Assembly: GCA_963807065.1 (NCBI GenBank)
Contig: CAWDZQ010000004.1
Location: forward strand, 682,001 to 746,000
DNA length: 64,000 bases
Source: CAWAND01 sp963807065
GTDB lineage: Bacteria > Chloroflexota > Anaerolineae > Anaerolineales > E44-bin32
Direction of reading: 5' to 3'
Made by a program: the position numbers and the translations under genes. Position 1 is the stretch's first letter. The number at the start of each line of letters is the position of its first letter. The notes beneath the pieces are model-generated. The model worked only from the letters and a program-made list of their open reading frames with translations, was not told the DNA's origin and did not search any database. This document shows positions 1-11,080 of the stretch, in pieces.

Positions 1-1
1 C

Positions 2-190
2 CTGTACGTGGAGCTGACCACACGCCGGCAATCGACGCTGACCCGCAAGCACCACAAGATTCGGCGCCTCAACGAGCTGTATCCGCAGGTCGAACTGAGG
101 CTGCTTAACCGCCGACAGATGCGCAGCCTGCTCTACAAGTACGATCTTCAGGATCGCCTGCCGCAGTTAATCGGTGCCCCCAACGCCTAG
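2..190 (+). CDS. C-terminal end of an unidentified protein (5' end outside window)
   Basis: The reading frame is open from the first bases and stops at 188-190. About 62 residues are visible, beginning L-Y-V-E-L. The segment is very basic (TRKHHKIRRLNELYP) and ends in a short helix with a KYDL motif. The gene's last bases overlap the GTG start of hpt by 17 bp, so the two are probably co-transcribed. I do not recognise the family from this tail. tilS is a common neighbour of hpt, but nothing here resembles the TilS C-terminus. Confidence 0.6.
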   Translation: MYVELTTRRQSTLTRKHHKIRRLNELYPQVELRLLNRRQMRSLLYKYDLQDRLPQLIGAPNA

Positions 191-752
191 CGCCCAGCCA
201 TCGGTCGACGGCCCCGACCTCGGCCCGACCGTCTTCGACTCGGACCAGATCCGGGTCAGTGTGGCGCGCCTGGCAGCCGAGATCTCGGCCGACTACCCGG
301 ACGGTAACCTGGTGGTGGTCGGGATCCTTCCCGGCGTGGTCTTCTTCCTCGCCGACCTGGTCCGATCCCTTTCGGTCCCGGCTGAGTTGGACATGATGGC
401 GATCACCCGCTTTGGTCCGCCGGAGGAGACCGGCGGCGAGGTGCGGATCCAGCGCGACGTCGAAGTCGGAATCCGGGGACGACCGGTCCTGCTTGTCGAA
501 GACATTGTTGACACCGGCCTCACCGTCCACCACCTGATGGGCGCCCTTATCCCTCGCCAGCCGGCGTCGATCAAGATCGCCGCCCTGCTCGAAAGGCCGG
601 ATCGCCGGTTGATCCGCGTGCCCTTGGCGTACACGGGCTTCCGGGCGCCTGAGGATTTCTTGGTCGGCTACGGCCTTCAACACCAAGGCCGCTACCGGCA
701 GCTCCCGTACATCGCTCAATTGGCGTCTGGCGATCTCCACACTGGTCCATGA
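174..752 (+). CDS. hpt: Hypoxanthine phosphoribosyltransferase
   Basis: Purine-salvage enzyme converting hypoxanthine or guanine plus PRPP to IMP or GMP in the cytosol. The 192-aa length fits the bacterial Hpt family (about 175-190). The PRPP-binding loop is visible as LLVEDIVDTGLT near residues 105-116, and the family's late motif is DFLVGYGL near 160. An early GVVFFLADLVRSL helix follows a GILPG loop, as in Hpt. The start is taken as GTG at 174, which gives an unstructured 15-residue leader; a slightly later start is possible. The gene overlaps the upstream gene by 17 bp. Confidence 0.9.
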   Translation: MPPTPSAQPSVDGPDLGPTVFDSDQIRVSVARLAAEISADYPDGNLVVVGILPGVVFFLADLVRSLSVPAELDMMAITRFGPPEETGGEVRIQRDVEVGIRGRPVLLVEDIVDTGLTVHHLMGALIPRQPASIKIAALLERPDRRLIRVPLAYTGFRAPEDFLVGYGLQHQGRYRQLPYIAQLASGDLHTGP

Positions 753-765
753 AGCCTGGCGGCGA

Positions 766-794
766 TAAGAAAAGCCGGGCCTCTGCGGCCCGGC
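766..794 (-). terminator. Rho-independent terminator of the leftward RNA
   Basis: A perfect 8-bp stem (GCCGGGCC at 774-781, GGCCCGGC at 787-794) has a 5-base loop. On the minus strand it is followed at once by TTTTCTTAT, the expected U-tract. On the plus strand there is no T-run, so it would not terminate hpt by the intrinsic mechanism. It lies just beyond the closing helix of the RNA described at 800-1076. Confidence 0.75.
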
Positions 795-799
795 CGATG

Positions 800-1076
800 C
801 ATTAAAAGGGGTGAGAGAGACCCCGAGTAACTTACATCCGTTCCCAGTTTCAGGTCGATTACTTGCTTCGGTTCCAGGAACCAAAGCCGCCTACGTTGGC
901 CCCCGATCGGCCGGTGCCCGAAGGTCCTTGCCGCTCGCTCGCTGGTTTCCCTGGCCCAAGGGCCTTTCCACCAGCCTCCGGTTCTTCCGTATAAGATGAA
1001 CCGCTCGCCAACTTTAGTTTGTTTTCTTCGACCATCCCCTGAGATCGTCTCTGGGCTTCAGGGAGCCTCTCTCAGT
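800..1076 (-). ncRNA. Candidate structured non-coding RNA, family unknown
   Basis: This is the only content of the roughly 400-bp gap between hpt and the next gene; no credible protein is encoded. On the minus strand it has a promoter at 1083-1112 and a terminator at 766-794, so the transcript would be about 300 nt. The two ends pair: TGAGAGAG (minus strand of 1067-1074) with CTCTCTCA (minus strand of 812-819). Internal hairpins include GGCCC-TT-GGGCC inside a CTGGT/ACCAG stem, and CTTTGGT/ACCGAAG around 862-888. I looked for hallmark sequences of RNase P RNA, tmRNA, SRP RNA, 6S RNA and common riboswitches and saw none that fit. It could be a divergent member of one of these families or a new class. 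Confidence 0.55.
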
Positions 1077-1082
1077 GGAGAC

Positions 1083-1112
1083 ATCCTAGCACTTTCAAAC
1101 CCGCCGAGTCAA
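1083..1112 (-). promoter_or_regulatory. Sigma70-type promoter of the structured RNA
   Basis: Minus strand: TTGACT (1107-1112), 18-bp spacer, TAGGAT (1083-1088). The predicted start near 1076 falls just 5' of the outer helix of the candidate RNA. Confidence 0.6.
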
Positions 1113-1161
1113 TGACTGACTCCTTAAAGATTTGGCCGCGAACCTTAAAGAAAGTACTAGT

Positions 1162-2268
1162 CTAGACAGGTTCCTGGGATTCCGGCGGCTGGGACGCGAC
1201 CAGGAACCGCCGCCGGTAGCGTATCACCGCCATCAGCAAGGCGAACTGGGCGGCAGCCTTGAGGATCGTGCCGAACTGCTCGAAGTAGAAGACCACCAGG
1301 TCCACGGTTGTCAGGGCCAGCAGCAAGGCCAGGTAGCCGAGGCCGCTGGCCTGTTCATCCCGACCAGCCATGAACAGTGCGGCAGAAATCAGCAACAACA
1401 GACCCGTGCAGGCCTCCAGCGCAACCCGGGCGGTGTACCACGCCAGACCGCGCGTCGAGCCGATCCGGCCCAACACAACCAGGGCCTGAATCTGGTCGAC
1501 GGCGAGCTGGGGATGGAACAGCGGCCAGATGCGATAAAGCGCCAACCCTCCAGTCAGCAAGAATCCGGCCACGACGATCGCCTTGGTCACCCGCCGCGAG
1601 AACCACCGGGCTTCGAAGGCCACCAACCGGTCCTGAGTCCGTTCGAAGAATGTGTTCGTGTCAGGTGCGAGCCGAAGCGTTGGATCCGCCACCACCTCCA
1701 GGATGTGTGCCGCCAGCCGTCCCAGGTCGCCGTCCTCGGCATGGTCGACGACATACTTCAACCGGCTCTCGAGATCGTTGCGCTCGTCCGCGTCCAGGTC
1801 GTGGTCCAGGAGCTCTTCCAGGTCGTCCAGCGCCCGGTAGAGTTCGGACCGGGCTGAACGGTGAGGTGTGCGCCGGACGCGCGAGTAGAGCAGCACAGTC
1901 AGCAGGAAGAACGCATAGACAATCGGGGCCGCCGCCGGGTAGAAGTAGTTGTTGGACTGGGTGATGAATTTACCGACCTCATCGATAAAGAGGCCCATCC
2001 CAATGCCGGCCAAGATGGCGCTGGCGACATAGGCCCAGCGGTTGGCGATCATCAACGGAATCAGCGAAGCAACGAACAGAAATAGCCCCCCCCAGAGTAC
2101 ATGGGCGATATGGAAGGCGCCTCCACCTACCTGGGGGTATCCGGTCAGACTCAGGAAGAGCCGGGTCAAGGACACTGACGCAGCGAAGCTTAGCAGGGTG
2201 ATCAGCAGGTAGTCGTCTGCCCGCCGGCGTTTGACGGGGCGGCGGACGTGGCTTGCGATGCGATTCAC
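1162..2268 (-). CDS. Multi-pass membrane protein of unknown function
   Basis: A 368-aa protein starting at GTG 2268-2266, which overlaps the TGA of the upstream MFS gene in a GTGA coupling. A longer in-frame reading exists but would run through the MFS gene and is not protein-like. The N-terminal half holds about four hydrophobic segments. A charged helical stretch follows (ELYRALDDLEELLDHDLD, cytosolic by inference), and further hydrophobic segments lie near the C-terminus. The segment FIDEVGKFITQSNN sits between two membrane helices. I do not recognise the family. Tight coupling to the transporter suggests a shared function. Confidence 0.75.
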   Translation of the reverse strand: MNRIASHVRRPVKRRRADDYLLITLLSFAASVSLTRLFLSLTGYPQVGGGAFHIAHVLWGGLFLFVASLIPLMIANRWAYVASAILAGIGMGLFIDEVGKFITQSNNYFYPAAAPIVYAFFLLTVLLYSRVRRTPHRSARSELYRALDDLEELLDHDLDADERNDLESRLKYVVDHAEDGDLGRLAAHILEVVADPTLRLAPDTNTFFERTQDRLVAFEARWFSRRVTKAIVVAGFLLTGGLALYRIWPLFHPQLAVDQIQALVVLGRIGSTRGLAWYTARVALEACTGLLLLISAALFMAGRDEQASGLGYLALLLALTTVDLVVFYFEQFGTILKAAAQFALLMAVIRYRRRFLVASQPPESQEPV

Positions 2269-3515
2269 GACGTGGCCGCCCCCGTTCGCCCGGGTATCGC
2301 AGCCAGCAACAGCGTGGCCAGGAGCGCAAGGCCAGCGCCAAACCAGAAGGGCGCCGCCGCCCCAAGTCCGGCCCAACTGCCCACGCCCTGCCACAGAACA
2401 CCGGCGATCAGGCTGGCAGGCAACGCGGCCAGTCCGATGGCGGCGTGGTAGACACCATAGGCTGTGCCGCGTTGGCCAGCGTCCACCAAGTCCGCGACAT
2501 AGGCCCGGGCGACACCCTCCGTCAGGCCGTAAAACGCACCGTAAACAGCCATCAATCCCACCACCTGCCATGCGCCGCCGGCCCGAGCGAAACCCAGGTA
2601 CACCAGGGCATACAGCCCCCATCCAGCGGCCAGCATGCGCCGCCGGCCCCAGCGATCCGAAAGACTGCCGGCCGGTCCGGACAGGGCAGCGTACACCAGG
2701 TTGAACAACACCATCATCCCCAGCACCCCGGCCGCCGTCAGCCCGACGGATTGGGCACGCAGAATCAAGAAGGCGTCCGATGAATTGCCCAGGGTGAAGA
2801 CGACCATGATTCCAAGGAAGAGCAGGAAAGGTCGGTCAAACTGATTGAGAGACAGGCGCGGGCGCCTGGCAGCGCCCTCGTTGGGCACCTCGCGCGCCCC
2901 GAAGATCAGGGCCAGGACGGCCAGCACGGCCGGGATCAGACTGATGAGAACGATCAACTGAAAGGTGCCGCGGTCGAGGGCGACACCCCGGCCGCGCGAA
3001 GCCAAGAGCACCCCGAGCGCGATCGCCAGGCCCACCACGGCTCCGGCCGTGTCCCCAGCTCTGTGCAAACCAAAGGCCCAACCCCGCCGCTGGTCGCTCA
3101 CGCTGCCTGCCAACATGGCATCTCTCGGGGCGGTGCGGATTCCTTTGCCCAGCCGGTCGGCAAAACGAACGCCGAGCACCGTGCCCCAGCCAGCGGCGAA
3201 GTAGAGAAACGGCTTGGCCATTGTCGACAGGCTGTACCCGATGACGGCCAGCCCCTTCCTTCGACCTAGCCGATCAGAGAACCAACCAGAAAACACCTTC
3301 ATCAGGCTGGCGGTCGACTCGGCCACACCTTCGATCAAACCGATCAACGGCGTCCGAACGCCGAGCACATCGAACAGGAACAACGGAAGCAGGTTGAAGA
3401 TCATTTCCGATGAGACGTCGGTCAAGAAACTGGTGGCCGTTAGCGCCCAGACATTGCGCGCAGTGAGCCTGGATTCTTGGGAGGAATCCTCGCGTGGTCG
3501 TTCATCATCTGCCAT
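2265..3515 (-). CDS. Major facilitator superfamily transporter
   Basis: A 416-aa protein with about twelve hydrophobic segments. The MFS loop 2-3 signature is present as GWFSDRLGRRKGLAVIG, and a second copy in the C-terminal half reads GSLSDRWGRRRM. The segment ADRLGKGIRTAPRDAML is typical of a drug/sugar-efflux-like MFS subgroup. The substrate cannot be deduced. The ATG directly follows the TAG of the upstream lipoprotein gene, and the stop overlaps the downstream membrane protein, so the three form one transcription unit. Confidence 0.88.
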   Translation of the reverse strand: MADDERPREDSSQESRLTARNVWALTATSFLTDVSSEMIFNLLPLFLFDVLGVRTPLIGLIEGVAESTASLMKVFSGWFSDRLGRRKGLAVIGYSLSTMAKPFLYFAAGWGTVLGVRFADRLGKGIRTAPRDAMLAGSVSDQRRGWAFGLHRAGDTAGAVVGLAIALGVLLASRGRGVALDRGTFQLIVLISLIPAVLAVLALIFGAREVPNEGAARRPRLSLNQFDRPFLLFLGIMVVFTLGNSSDAFLILRAQSVGLTAAGVLGMMVLFNLVYAALSGPAGSLSDRWGRRRMLAAGWGLYALVYLGFARAGGAWQVVGLMAVYGAFYGLTEGVARAYVADLVDAGQRGTAYGVYHAAIGLAALPASLIAGVLWQGVGSWAGLGAAAPFWFGAGLALLATLLLAAIPGRTGAATS

Positions 3516-4295
3516 CTATCGCCTCCACACAACACGCTGGCCCAGGTCATCGGTGCGCACCTCGAAGGTCGCACCCGCCACCTTCAGATAGACCTGCCAA
3601 CCCTGTACTTCCCCTGCGGCGCAAGGGCCGTCTTCGCTCGGCAGCCCCAAGCACCCATCTGACCAGGCGGCAGCCTCATAGGAGAGCACGTCTACCTGCC
3701 CCGGATCCACGCCTTCGGCCTGGGCCAGTGCCACGATGGCCCCTGACACCGCGGGTGGATACGGCTCATCCCCCCCGGGGGCCGAGGCTGCGTCGGCCAT
3801 GGGATCGCCCAGCAGTCCACTCAGCACAAGGAACGTGCCGCCCTGATTGCCATCGTAGACCACCAGCAGCCTGCCAACCCCCCAGATTCTGGGATTCCGC
3901 CAACCGACGAGAGGCTGCCCCTGGAAGGCCGGGCCATTGGGGTCGATCTCTGACTGGGCCGTGGCGCGGCCGGCCGAGTCAGGGAAAGCGTACACCTCAA
4001 CCGTTTCCCCTCCCACCGTGAGCGCTTCCCCTTGCACACCGAACTGGGGTGGGGCAGGGCCTTGGGGTACGACGGCATTTCCTGTAGCGTATTCCAGGGC
4101 GGTCACCAGTTCAGTCTTCGTCTCAATTGGGGGCATCGTTGTGGGAGGGGCGATCGTGCGCGTGATCGTAGGCGAGGGTGCACACGCTCCAAGCAGACCA
4201 ACGACCCCAAATACGGCGGCTGCCATGGCGGCCCACAGTTGCACCCCGGCGGTGCGGTGAGGGGCCTTCGGTTGGGGGACCATTGGCTGAGCCAT
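3516..4295 (-). CDS. Secreted lipoprotein with WSDGCLGL domain
   Basis: A 259-aa protein. After about 15 polar residues there is one hydrophobic helix ending in a lipobox (LLGAC, Cys about 38), then a Pro/Thr-rich linker. The C-terminal 60 residues contain WSDGCLGLPSEDGPC and end with a basic strand pattern; I recall similar tails in other extracellular proteins of this lineage. It is probably anchored to the outer face of the membrane. The stop codon abuts the MFS start. The function is unknown, and the link to the transporter is by position only. Confidence 0.75.
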   Translation of the reverse strand: MAQPMVPQPKAPHRTAGVQLWAAMAAAVFGVVGLLGACAPSPTITRTIAPPTTMPPIETKTELVTALEYATGNAVVPQGPAPPQFGVQGEALTVGGETVEVYAFPDSAGRATAQSEIDPNGPAFQGQPLVGWRNPRIWGVGRLLVVYDGNQGGTFLVLSGLLGDPMADAASAPGGDEPYPPAVSGAIVALAQAEGVDPGQVDVLSYEAAAWSDGCLGLPSEDGPCAAGEVQGWQVYLKVAGATFEVRTDDLGQRVVWRR

Positions 4296-4373
4296 CGGCC
4301 TAAGTCTACTGCAGGCCGGCCTTGTCGCTTAGCCTCCCGGGGTTAGCCGGGACGAGGCAGGTCCCGAGGCATG

Positions 4374-7169
<2,796 letters not shown>

Positions 7170-7330
7170 CAACGCAGCTGATCGGGAAGGGTCCAAGACC
7201 AACCTCGCGGGGTGGGAAAGGGGGGGATGTCTGTTGTCGCCCGGGATTATAGCATCGGGCGGGTCGACACTGACTGACACCCAGATGACGCGCAGACGAC
7301 AGCGCCGGCCGATAACCGGCGTCGCTTTAC

Positions 7331-7348
7331 TTGTGAGTTTCGTCACAA
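7331..7348. promoter_or_regulatory. Rex/CRP-like palindromic operator (site 1)
   Basis: TTGTGA-GTTTCG-TCACAA, upstream of the P-type ATPase gene and just after the phoU stop. It fits both the CRP half-site pattern (TGTGA-N6-TCACA) and, with one mismatch per arm, the Rex pattern. It is one of five such sites in the window. Confidence 0.55.
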
Positions 7349-7364
7349 ATTGCGGGGGTAAGCG

Positions 7365-8063
7365 CTATTCGATGCCCAACGGTTCGTCGGTTTCCGGGTT
7401 AAGCTCGCGCATTTCGCCGCTCATCATGTACAGCACTCGCTCGGCGATGTTGGTCACCCGGTCGGCGATGCGCTCGAGATTGTGACCGACGAAGAGCAAG
7501 TACAACGCCGTTTCCGGCTCCATCCCCGGTTGTCCAATCAGGGCCAGAAACTTGTTGAACAGTTCCTGGTAACGCTGATCCACCACGTCGTCCTTACGCG
7601 CAATGGCCAGGGCGGCCTGTGCGTCCTCCGCGTTGTACGCATCCAGAACCTGACGAAGCATCGCCAGCGACAGATCGTTCATGGCCTGGAGCGCCACTGG
7701 CAATTCAAACTGCGTTTCGGATGGCATCCTCAGACACACCTTGGCGATGCCGGCGGCGTAGTCTCCGACTCGCTCCAGATCCAGCACCACATTGAGCGCC
7801 GCCACCAGGCGCCGCAGGTCGATGGCTGCCGGCTGCTGAGTGGCGATCGTCGATAGACAAGTTTTCTCGATCTGGAAGCGATGCTCGTTGATCGCCTTGT
7901 CGCCTTCCACCACCTGATCAGCCAGGTCGAGATCGCGGCGGTGGAGGGCGTCCATGGCTCGATCGACGGCTCGGATGACGTCTTCCCCCAGAGCCATCAG
8001 GTGCTCCTGGATCTCGGCTAACGTGCGGTCAAATGCCGGTCGGCTTTTACCCATAGGGATCAC
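7365..8063 (-). CDS. phoU: Phosphate-specific transport regulator PhoU
   Basis: A 232-aa all-helical protein of normal PhoU length with two tandem three-helix repeats. Family signatures include DRAMDALHRRDLDLADQV early, RRLVAALNVVLDLERVGD in the first repeat, and HNLERIADRVTNIAERV near the C-terminus, with the E/D-rich metal-binding faces. PhoU dampens PhoR signalling when the Pst transporter is saturated. It is the last gene of the pst operon, 37 bp after pstB. It ends next to a Rex/CRP-like palindrome that belongs to the following gene. Confidence 0.95.
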   Translation of the reverse strand: MIPMGKSRPAFDRTLAEIQEHLMALGEDVIRAVDRAMDALHRRDLDLADQVVEGDKAINEHRFQIEKTCLSTIATQQPAAIDLRRLVAALNVVLDLERVGDYAAGIAKVCLRMPSETQFELPVALQAMNDLSLAMLRQVLDAYNAEDAQAALAIARKDDVVDQRYQELFNKFLALIGQPGMEPETALYLLFVGHNLERIADRVTNIAERVLYMMSGEMRELNPETDEPLGIE

Positions 8064-8100
8064 CTGTTTGCGCCGGTTGTGGTCGGGCCGAAGGCGTGAC

Positions 8101-9006
8101 CTACCCGAATCGGCCGGTCACGTAATCTTCGGTTCGCTTGTCCTTGGGCCGGGTGAAGATCTTTTCCGTTTCATCGAACTCGATCAACTCCCCGGCACGA
8201 TCGTCACGCATCATCATCATCCCGGTGAAGTCCGACACCCGGGCAGCCTGCTGCATATTGTGGGTGACAATGACGATCGTGTACGCCTGTTTGAGATCCT
8301 GCATCAGATCTTCGATGCGCATCGTTGCCACCGGGTCCAGCGCCGAAGCAGGTTCGTCCATCAGGATCACTTCGGGTTCGACGGCCAATGCTCGCGCGAT
8401 GCACATCCGCTGCTGCTGCCCCCCGGAAAGCGCCATCCCCGATTGATGAAGTTTGTCTTTGACTTCGTCCCACAAGGCTGCCTGCTTCAGGCTGAATTCG
8501 ACCAAATCATCCAGATCCGAGCGACGCCGGATGCCGTACAGGCGCGGCCCGTAGGCCACGTTATCGTAGATGCTCTTGGGGAAGGGATTCGGCCTCTGGA
8601 AGACCATGCCCACCCGTCGCCTGATATCGACCACATCCGCCTGCGGCCCGTAGATGTCGTCGTCATCCAGCCGAACGGTGCCTTCAATTCTGGCGGTCGG
8701 CGTAAGATCATTCATGCGATTCAGTGACCGCAGAAGAGTCGACTTGCCGCAGCCGGAGGGGCCAATAATGGCAGTGATCCGTTTTTCGGGCACCACTAGG
8801 TTCACTGCGGCCAGGGCACGGAAATCACCATAGAAAACCGAGAGTTCTTCGACTTCGACCTTGGCCGCATCCGGGGTGAGGATGGGCCGGCCGCTGGCCT
8901 GACCGCGCTCGCGTACGATCTCGGCTGGCGTGAGCAGGCTTGGCGCCTCGCCTTCGGCTCGGCCTCTCCCTTTCGCCCCCAAGCCGCCCAGGGTCATCTC
9001 AGTCAT
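8101..9006 (-). CDS. pstB: Phosphate ABC transporter ATP-binding protein PstB
   Basis: A 301-aa cytoplasmic ATPase of the high-affinity phosphate importer. Walker A is IGPSGCGKST (residues 81-90), the ABC signature is LSGGQQQRMCIARAL, and Walker B is EVILMDEPASALDP, followed by VTHNMQQAARVSD. About 45 extra N-terminal residues precede the usual start of the fold; an internal start is possible, but none is clearly better. It is 3 bp from pstA, so translation is coupled. PstB is specific for phosphate among ABC ATPases; the FQRPNPFPKSIYDNVAYG segment is diagnostic. Confidence 0.96.
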   Translation of the reverse strand: MTEMTLGGLGAKGRGRAEGEAPSLLTPAEIVRERGQASGRPILTPDAAKVEVEELSVFYGDFRALAAVNLVVPEKRITAIIGPSGCGKSTLLRSLNRMNDLTPTARIEGTVRLDDDDIYGPQADVVDIRRRVGMVFQRPNPFPKSIYDNVAYGPRLYGIRRRSDLDDLVEFSLKQAALWDEVKDKLHQSGMALSGGQQQRMCIARALAVEPEVILMDEPASALDPVATMRIEDLMQDLKQAYTIVIVTHNMQQAARVSDFTGMMMMRDDRAGELIEFDETEKIFTRPKDKRTEDYVTGRFG

Positions 9007-9009
9007 AGA

Positions 9010-9969
9010 TCATCCTTGTAGTTTGGCACTGCGGTATTCGACCCACAGTCGAGAAACGATGTTGACCAGGAGCACCAGGATCATCAGCACCAGGGCCACC
9101 GCCCAGGCTTGGTCGATCCGCTCCGGGTACGGCTGCTGGGAGTACTTGAACAGCGTCAGCGGCAGCAAATCCACCGGTTGTTCAACCAGCCGAATGATCG
9201 CGCTGATCGGGTTCTGTCCAGCGGCGATTCCGCTGGAGACCATGCGCCAGGCGTCCAGCCGTTCGTTGCCCAGCGCCGTGAAAAGCAGCGGCGCCGTTTC
9301 GCCGGACGCCCGTGCCAGCCCAAGCAAGAACCCGGTGATGAGGCCGTTGGCGGCCGCCGGCAGCACCACGCTCATGGTGGTCTTCCACTCCGACGCGCCC
9401 AACGCCAGCGATCCTTCGCGAAGCGTCTTGGGCACCAGGTTGATCATTTCCTCCGTGGTGCGGATGATGATGGGGAGCATCAGGATCGCCAGCGCCACGC
9501 CGCCCGCCAGGGCCGAGAAGTGACCCTGCTGCTTGACGACCAAGGCGTAGACGAACAGGCCGACCACGATCGAAGGCACCCCCGAGAGCACGTCGGTGCT
9601 GAAGCGCACCGCCACCGACAGGGGGTGTTGAGGATTGCGAGAGGCAAACACGCCGGCCAGCACCCCGGGCGGCATGGCGAAGATCGCCGACAGCACCGTC
9701 AGGATGATGGTCCCTTGGATCGCATGGAGCACGCCGCCGCCCGCCACCCCCAGCGGGGTCGGCATGTGCAGGAAAAAGTCCAAGTTAATGTAGCGACCGC
9801 CGCGGTAGACCACGTAACCGATGATCCAGAAAAGTGGAATCAACGCCACCAGCGTCATCACCCCTGTCATGCCGAGCACAAGAGCGTTGACCATTCGCCG
9901 CCGAATGTGGCCGGATTCTGATCGAATGCGAGGGCGGCCACGATCGCCGATGGATACGCGGGTGGTCAT
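9010..9969 (-). CDS. pstA: Phosphate ABC transporter permease PstA
   Basis: A 319-aa inner-membrane permease with six predicted helices. The start is ATG 9969-9967, which overlaps the pstC stop as ATGA; a 13-residue longer reading inside pstC is less likely. The binding-protein-dependent transport signature (EAA loop) reads LREGSLALGASEWKTTMSVVLP, which docks PstB. PstA segments such as GVLHAIQGTIILTVL are typical. It works with PstC to form the phosphate channel fed by PstS. Confidence 0.95.
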   Translation of the reverse strand: MTTRVSIGDRGRPRIRSESGHIRRRMVNALVLGMTGVMTLVALIPLFWIIGYVVYRGGRYINLDFFLHMPTPLGVAGGGVLHAIQGTIILTVLSAIFAMPPGVLAGVFASRNPQHPLSVAVRFSTDVLSGVPSIVVGLFVYALVVKQQGHFSALAGGVALAILMLPIIIRTTEEMINLVPKTLREGSLALGASEWKTTMSVVLPAAANGLITGFLLGLARASGETAPLLFTALGNERLDAWRMVSSGIAAGQNPISAIIRLVEQPVDLLPLTLFKYSQQPYPERIDQAWAVALVLMILVLLVNIVSRLWVEYRSAKLQG

Positions 9970-10952
9970 GCCCGCTTCCCCTGAAGCGCAGGATTGGCTA
10001 CCCGCCACACGAGCAGGCGGGCAATCGCATTCAAAATCAAGGTCAAGACAAAGAGAATGAGGCCGATTTCGATGAGGGCGGACGTGTGCAATTTGGTGAC
10101 CGCCTCGGCGAATTCGTTGGCGATCACACTCGACATAGTGTAGCCCGGCCGTAACAGCGATGCCGAACCTTCAAGCGAGTTGCCTATGACCATCGTCACG
10201 GCCATGGTTTCGCCAAGCGCACGGCCCAGCCCGAGGATCACCGCCCCCAGGATGCCCGACATCCCATAGGGAATCAGCACCTGGAAGATCATCTCCCATT
10301 GCGTGGCGCCTAGCGCCAGCGCAGCTTCTCGCTGAGAGCCAGGAATGGCCCGGAATACGTCCCGGCTGACGGCGGCGATGGTGGGCAGGACCATGATGGC
10401 CAATATCAGCGTGGCAGCCAAGCGGCTGGAGCCGCTCTGCGGAACAGGTCCAGCGAACAGCGCCCCGATTACAGGCAAACCGTTGAAGGCCTGATTGAGA
10501 AAGCCTCCCACCGGCGCGACGACCAGGGGCAGGAAGACGAAGATCCCCCACAGACCGTAAATCACGCTGGGGATGGCCGCCAGCAATTCGACCATCCACC
10601 CCAACGGAATGCGCAGCCAATTCGGCGCCAATTCCGCCAAGAAGACGGCCACCCCCAGGCTCATAGGTACGGCCAAAATCAGAGCGGCGAAGGAGGTGAT
10701 CAGGGTGCCGTAGATGAAGGGCCAGGCATCAAACTCGCCACTGACGGCATTCCACGAAGCGTCGAGCGTCGGGCGGAGAAAGGCCCAGCCAAAGGCCTGG
10801 CGTGAATCCGCCGAGGTCGTCCAAAGCAGGATGGCGAACCCGATCAGTAGCAGCAGAACCAGCGCCACCGAGGCCAGCAGCAGGCCTCGCCAAGGTCGGT
10901 CACCGTGATCAAGGAGATGGTTGAGTTGGTTGAGCCAGGCGGGGCGTTGCAT
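9966..10952 (-). CDS. pstC: Phosphate ABC transporter permease PstC
   Basis: A 328-aa permease with about six membrane helices. The EAA loop is QREAALALGATQWEMIFQVL. The segment ELLAAIPSVIYGLWGIF is highly characteristic of PstC. It pairs with PstA in the membrane. The start is ATG 10952. A 9-bp stem-loop lies in the 128-bp gap between pstS and pstC and could lower pstC expression relative to pstS. Confidence 0.95.
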   Translation of the reverse strand: MQRPAWLNQLNHLLDHGDRPWRGLLLASVALVLLLLIGFAILLWTTSADSRQAFGWAFLRPTLDASWNAVSGEFDAWPFIYGTLITSFAALILAVPMSLGVAVFLAELAPNWLRIPLGWMVELLAAIPSVIYGLWGIFVFLPLVVAPVGGFLNQAFNGLPVIGALFAGPVPQSGSSRLAATLILAIMVLPTIAAVSRDVFRAIPGSQREAALALGATQWEMIFQVLIPYGMSGILGAVILGLGRALGETMAVTMVIGNSLEGSASLLRPGYTMSSVIANEFAEAVTKLHTSALIEIGLILFVLTLILNAIARLLVWRVANPALQGKRA

Positions 10953-11007
10953 CGCAGGTTATGCGCTCCAAAACCACCAAAACATGTGTGCGCAGAGGCG
11001 GGCGTAA

Positions 11008-11037
11008 GGAGGGGCCCGCGAAAGCCACGGCCCCTCC
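11008..11037 (-). other. mRNA stem-loop between pstS and pstC
   Basis: A 9-bp perfect stem, GGAGGGGCC (11008-11016) and GGCCCCTCC (11029-11037), with a 12-base loop. No U-tract follows on the minus strand, so it looks like an mRNA-stabilising or partial-termination element rather than a full terminator. Such elements after a binding-protein gene are common and explain excess PstS over permease. Confidence 0.5.
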
Positions 11038-11080
11038 ACCCATCTCGTTGTCGGATTGTATATGCTTTCAGACGTCAGAG

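Noticed and set aside
774..794. Terminator of hpt on the plus strand
   Set aside because: No T-run on the plus strand after the stem; the T-tract is on the minus strand, so it belongs to the leftward RNA.
800..1076. RNase P RNA, tmRNA, SRP RNA or 6S RNA
   Set aside because: By eye, none of their invariant segments (for example GAAAGTCC and ACAGAA for RNase P, the tRNA-like ends of tmRNA, the GGAAG/AGCAGC loop of SRP RNA) is present.
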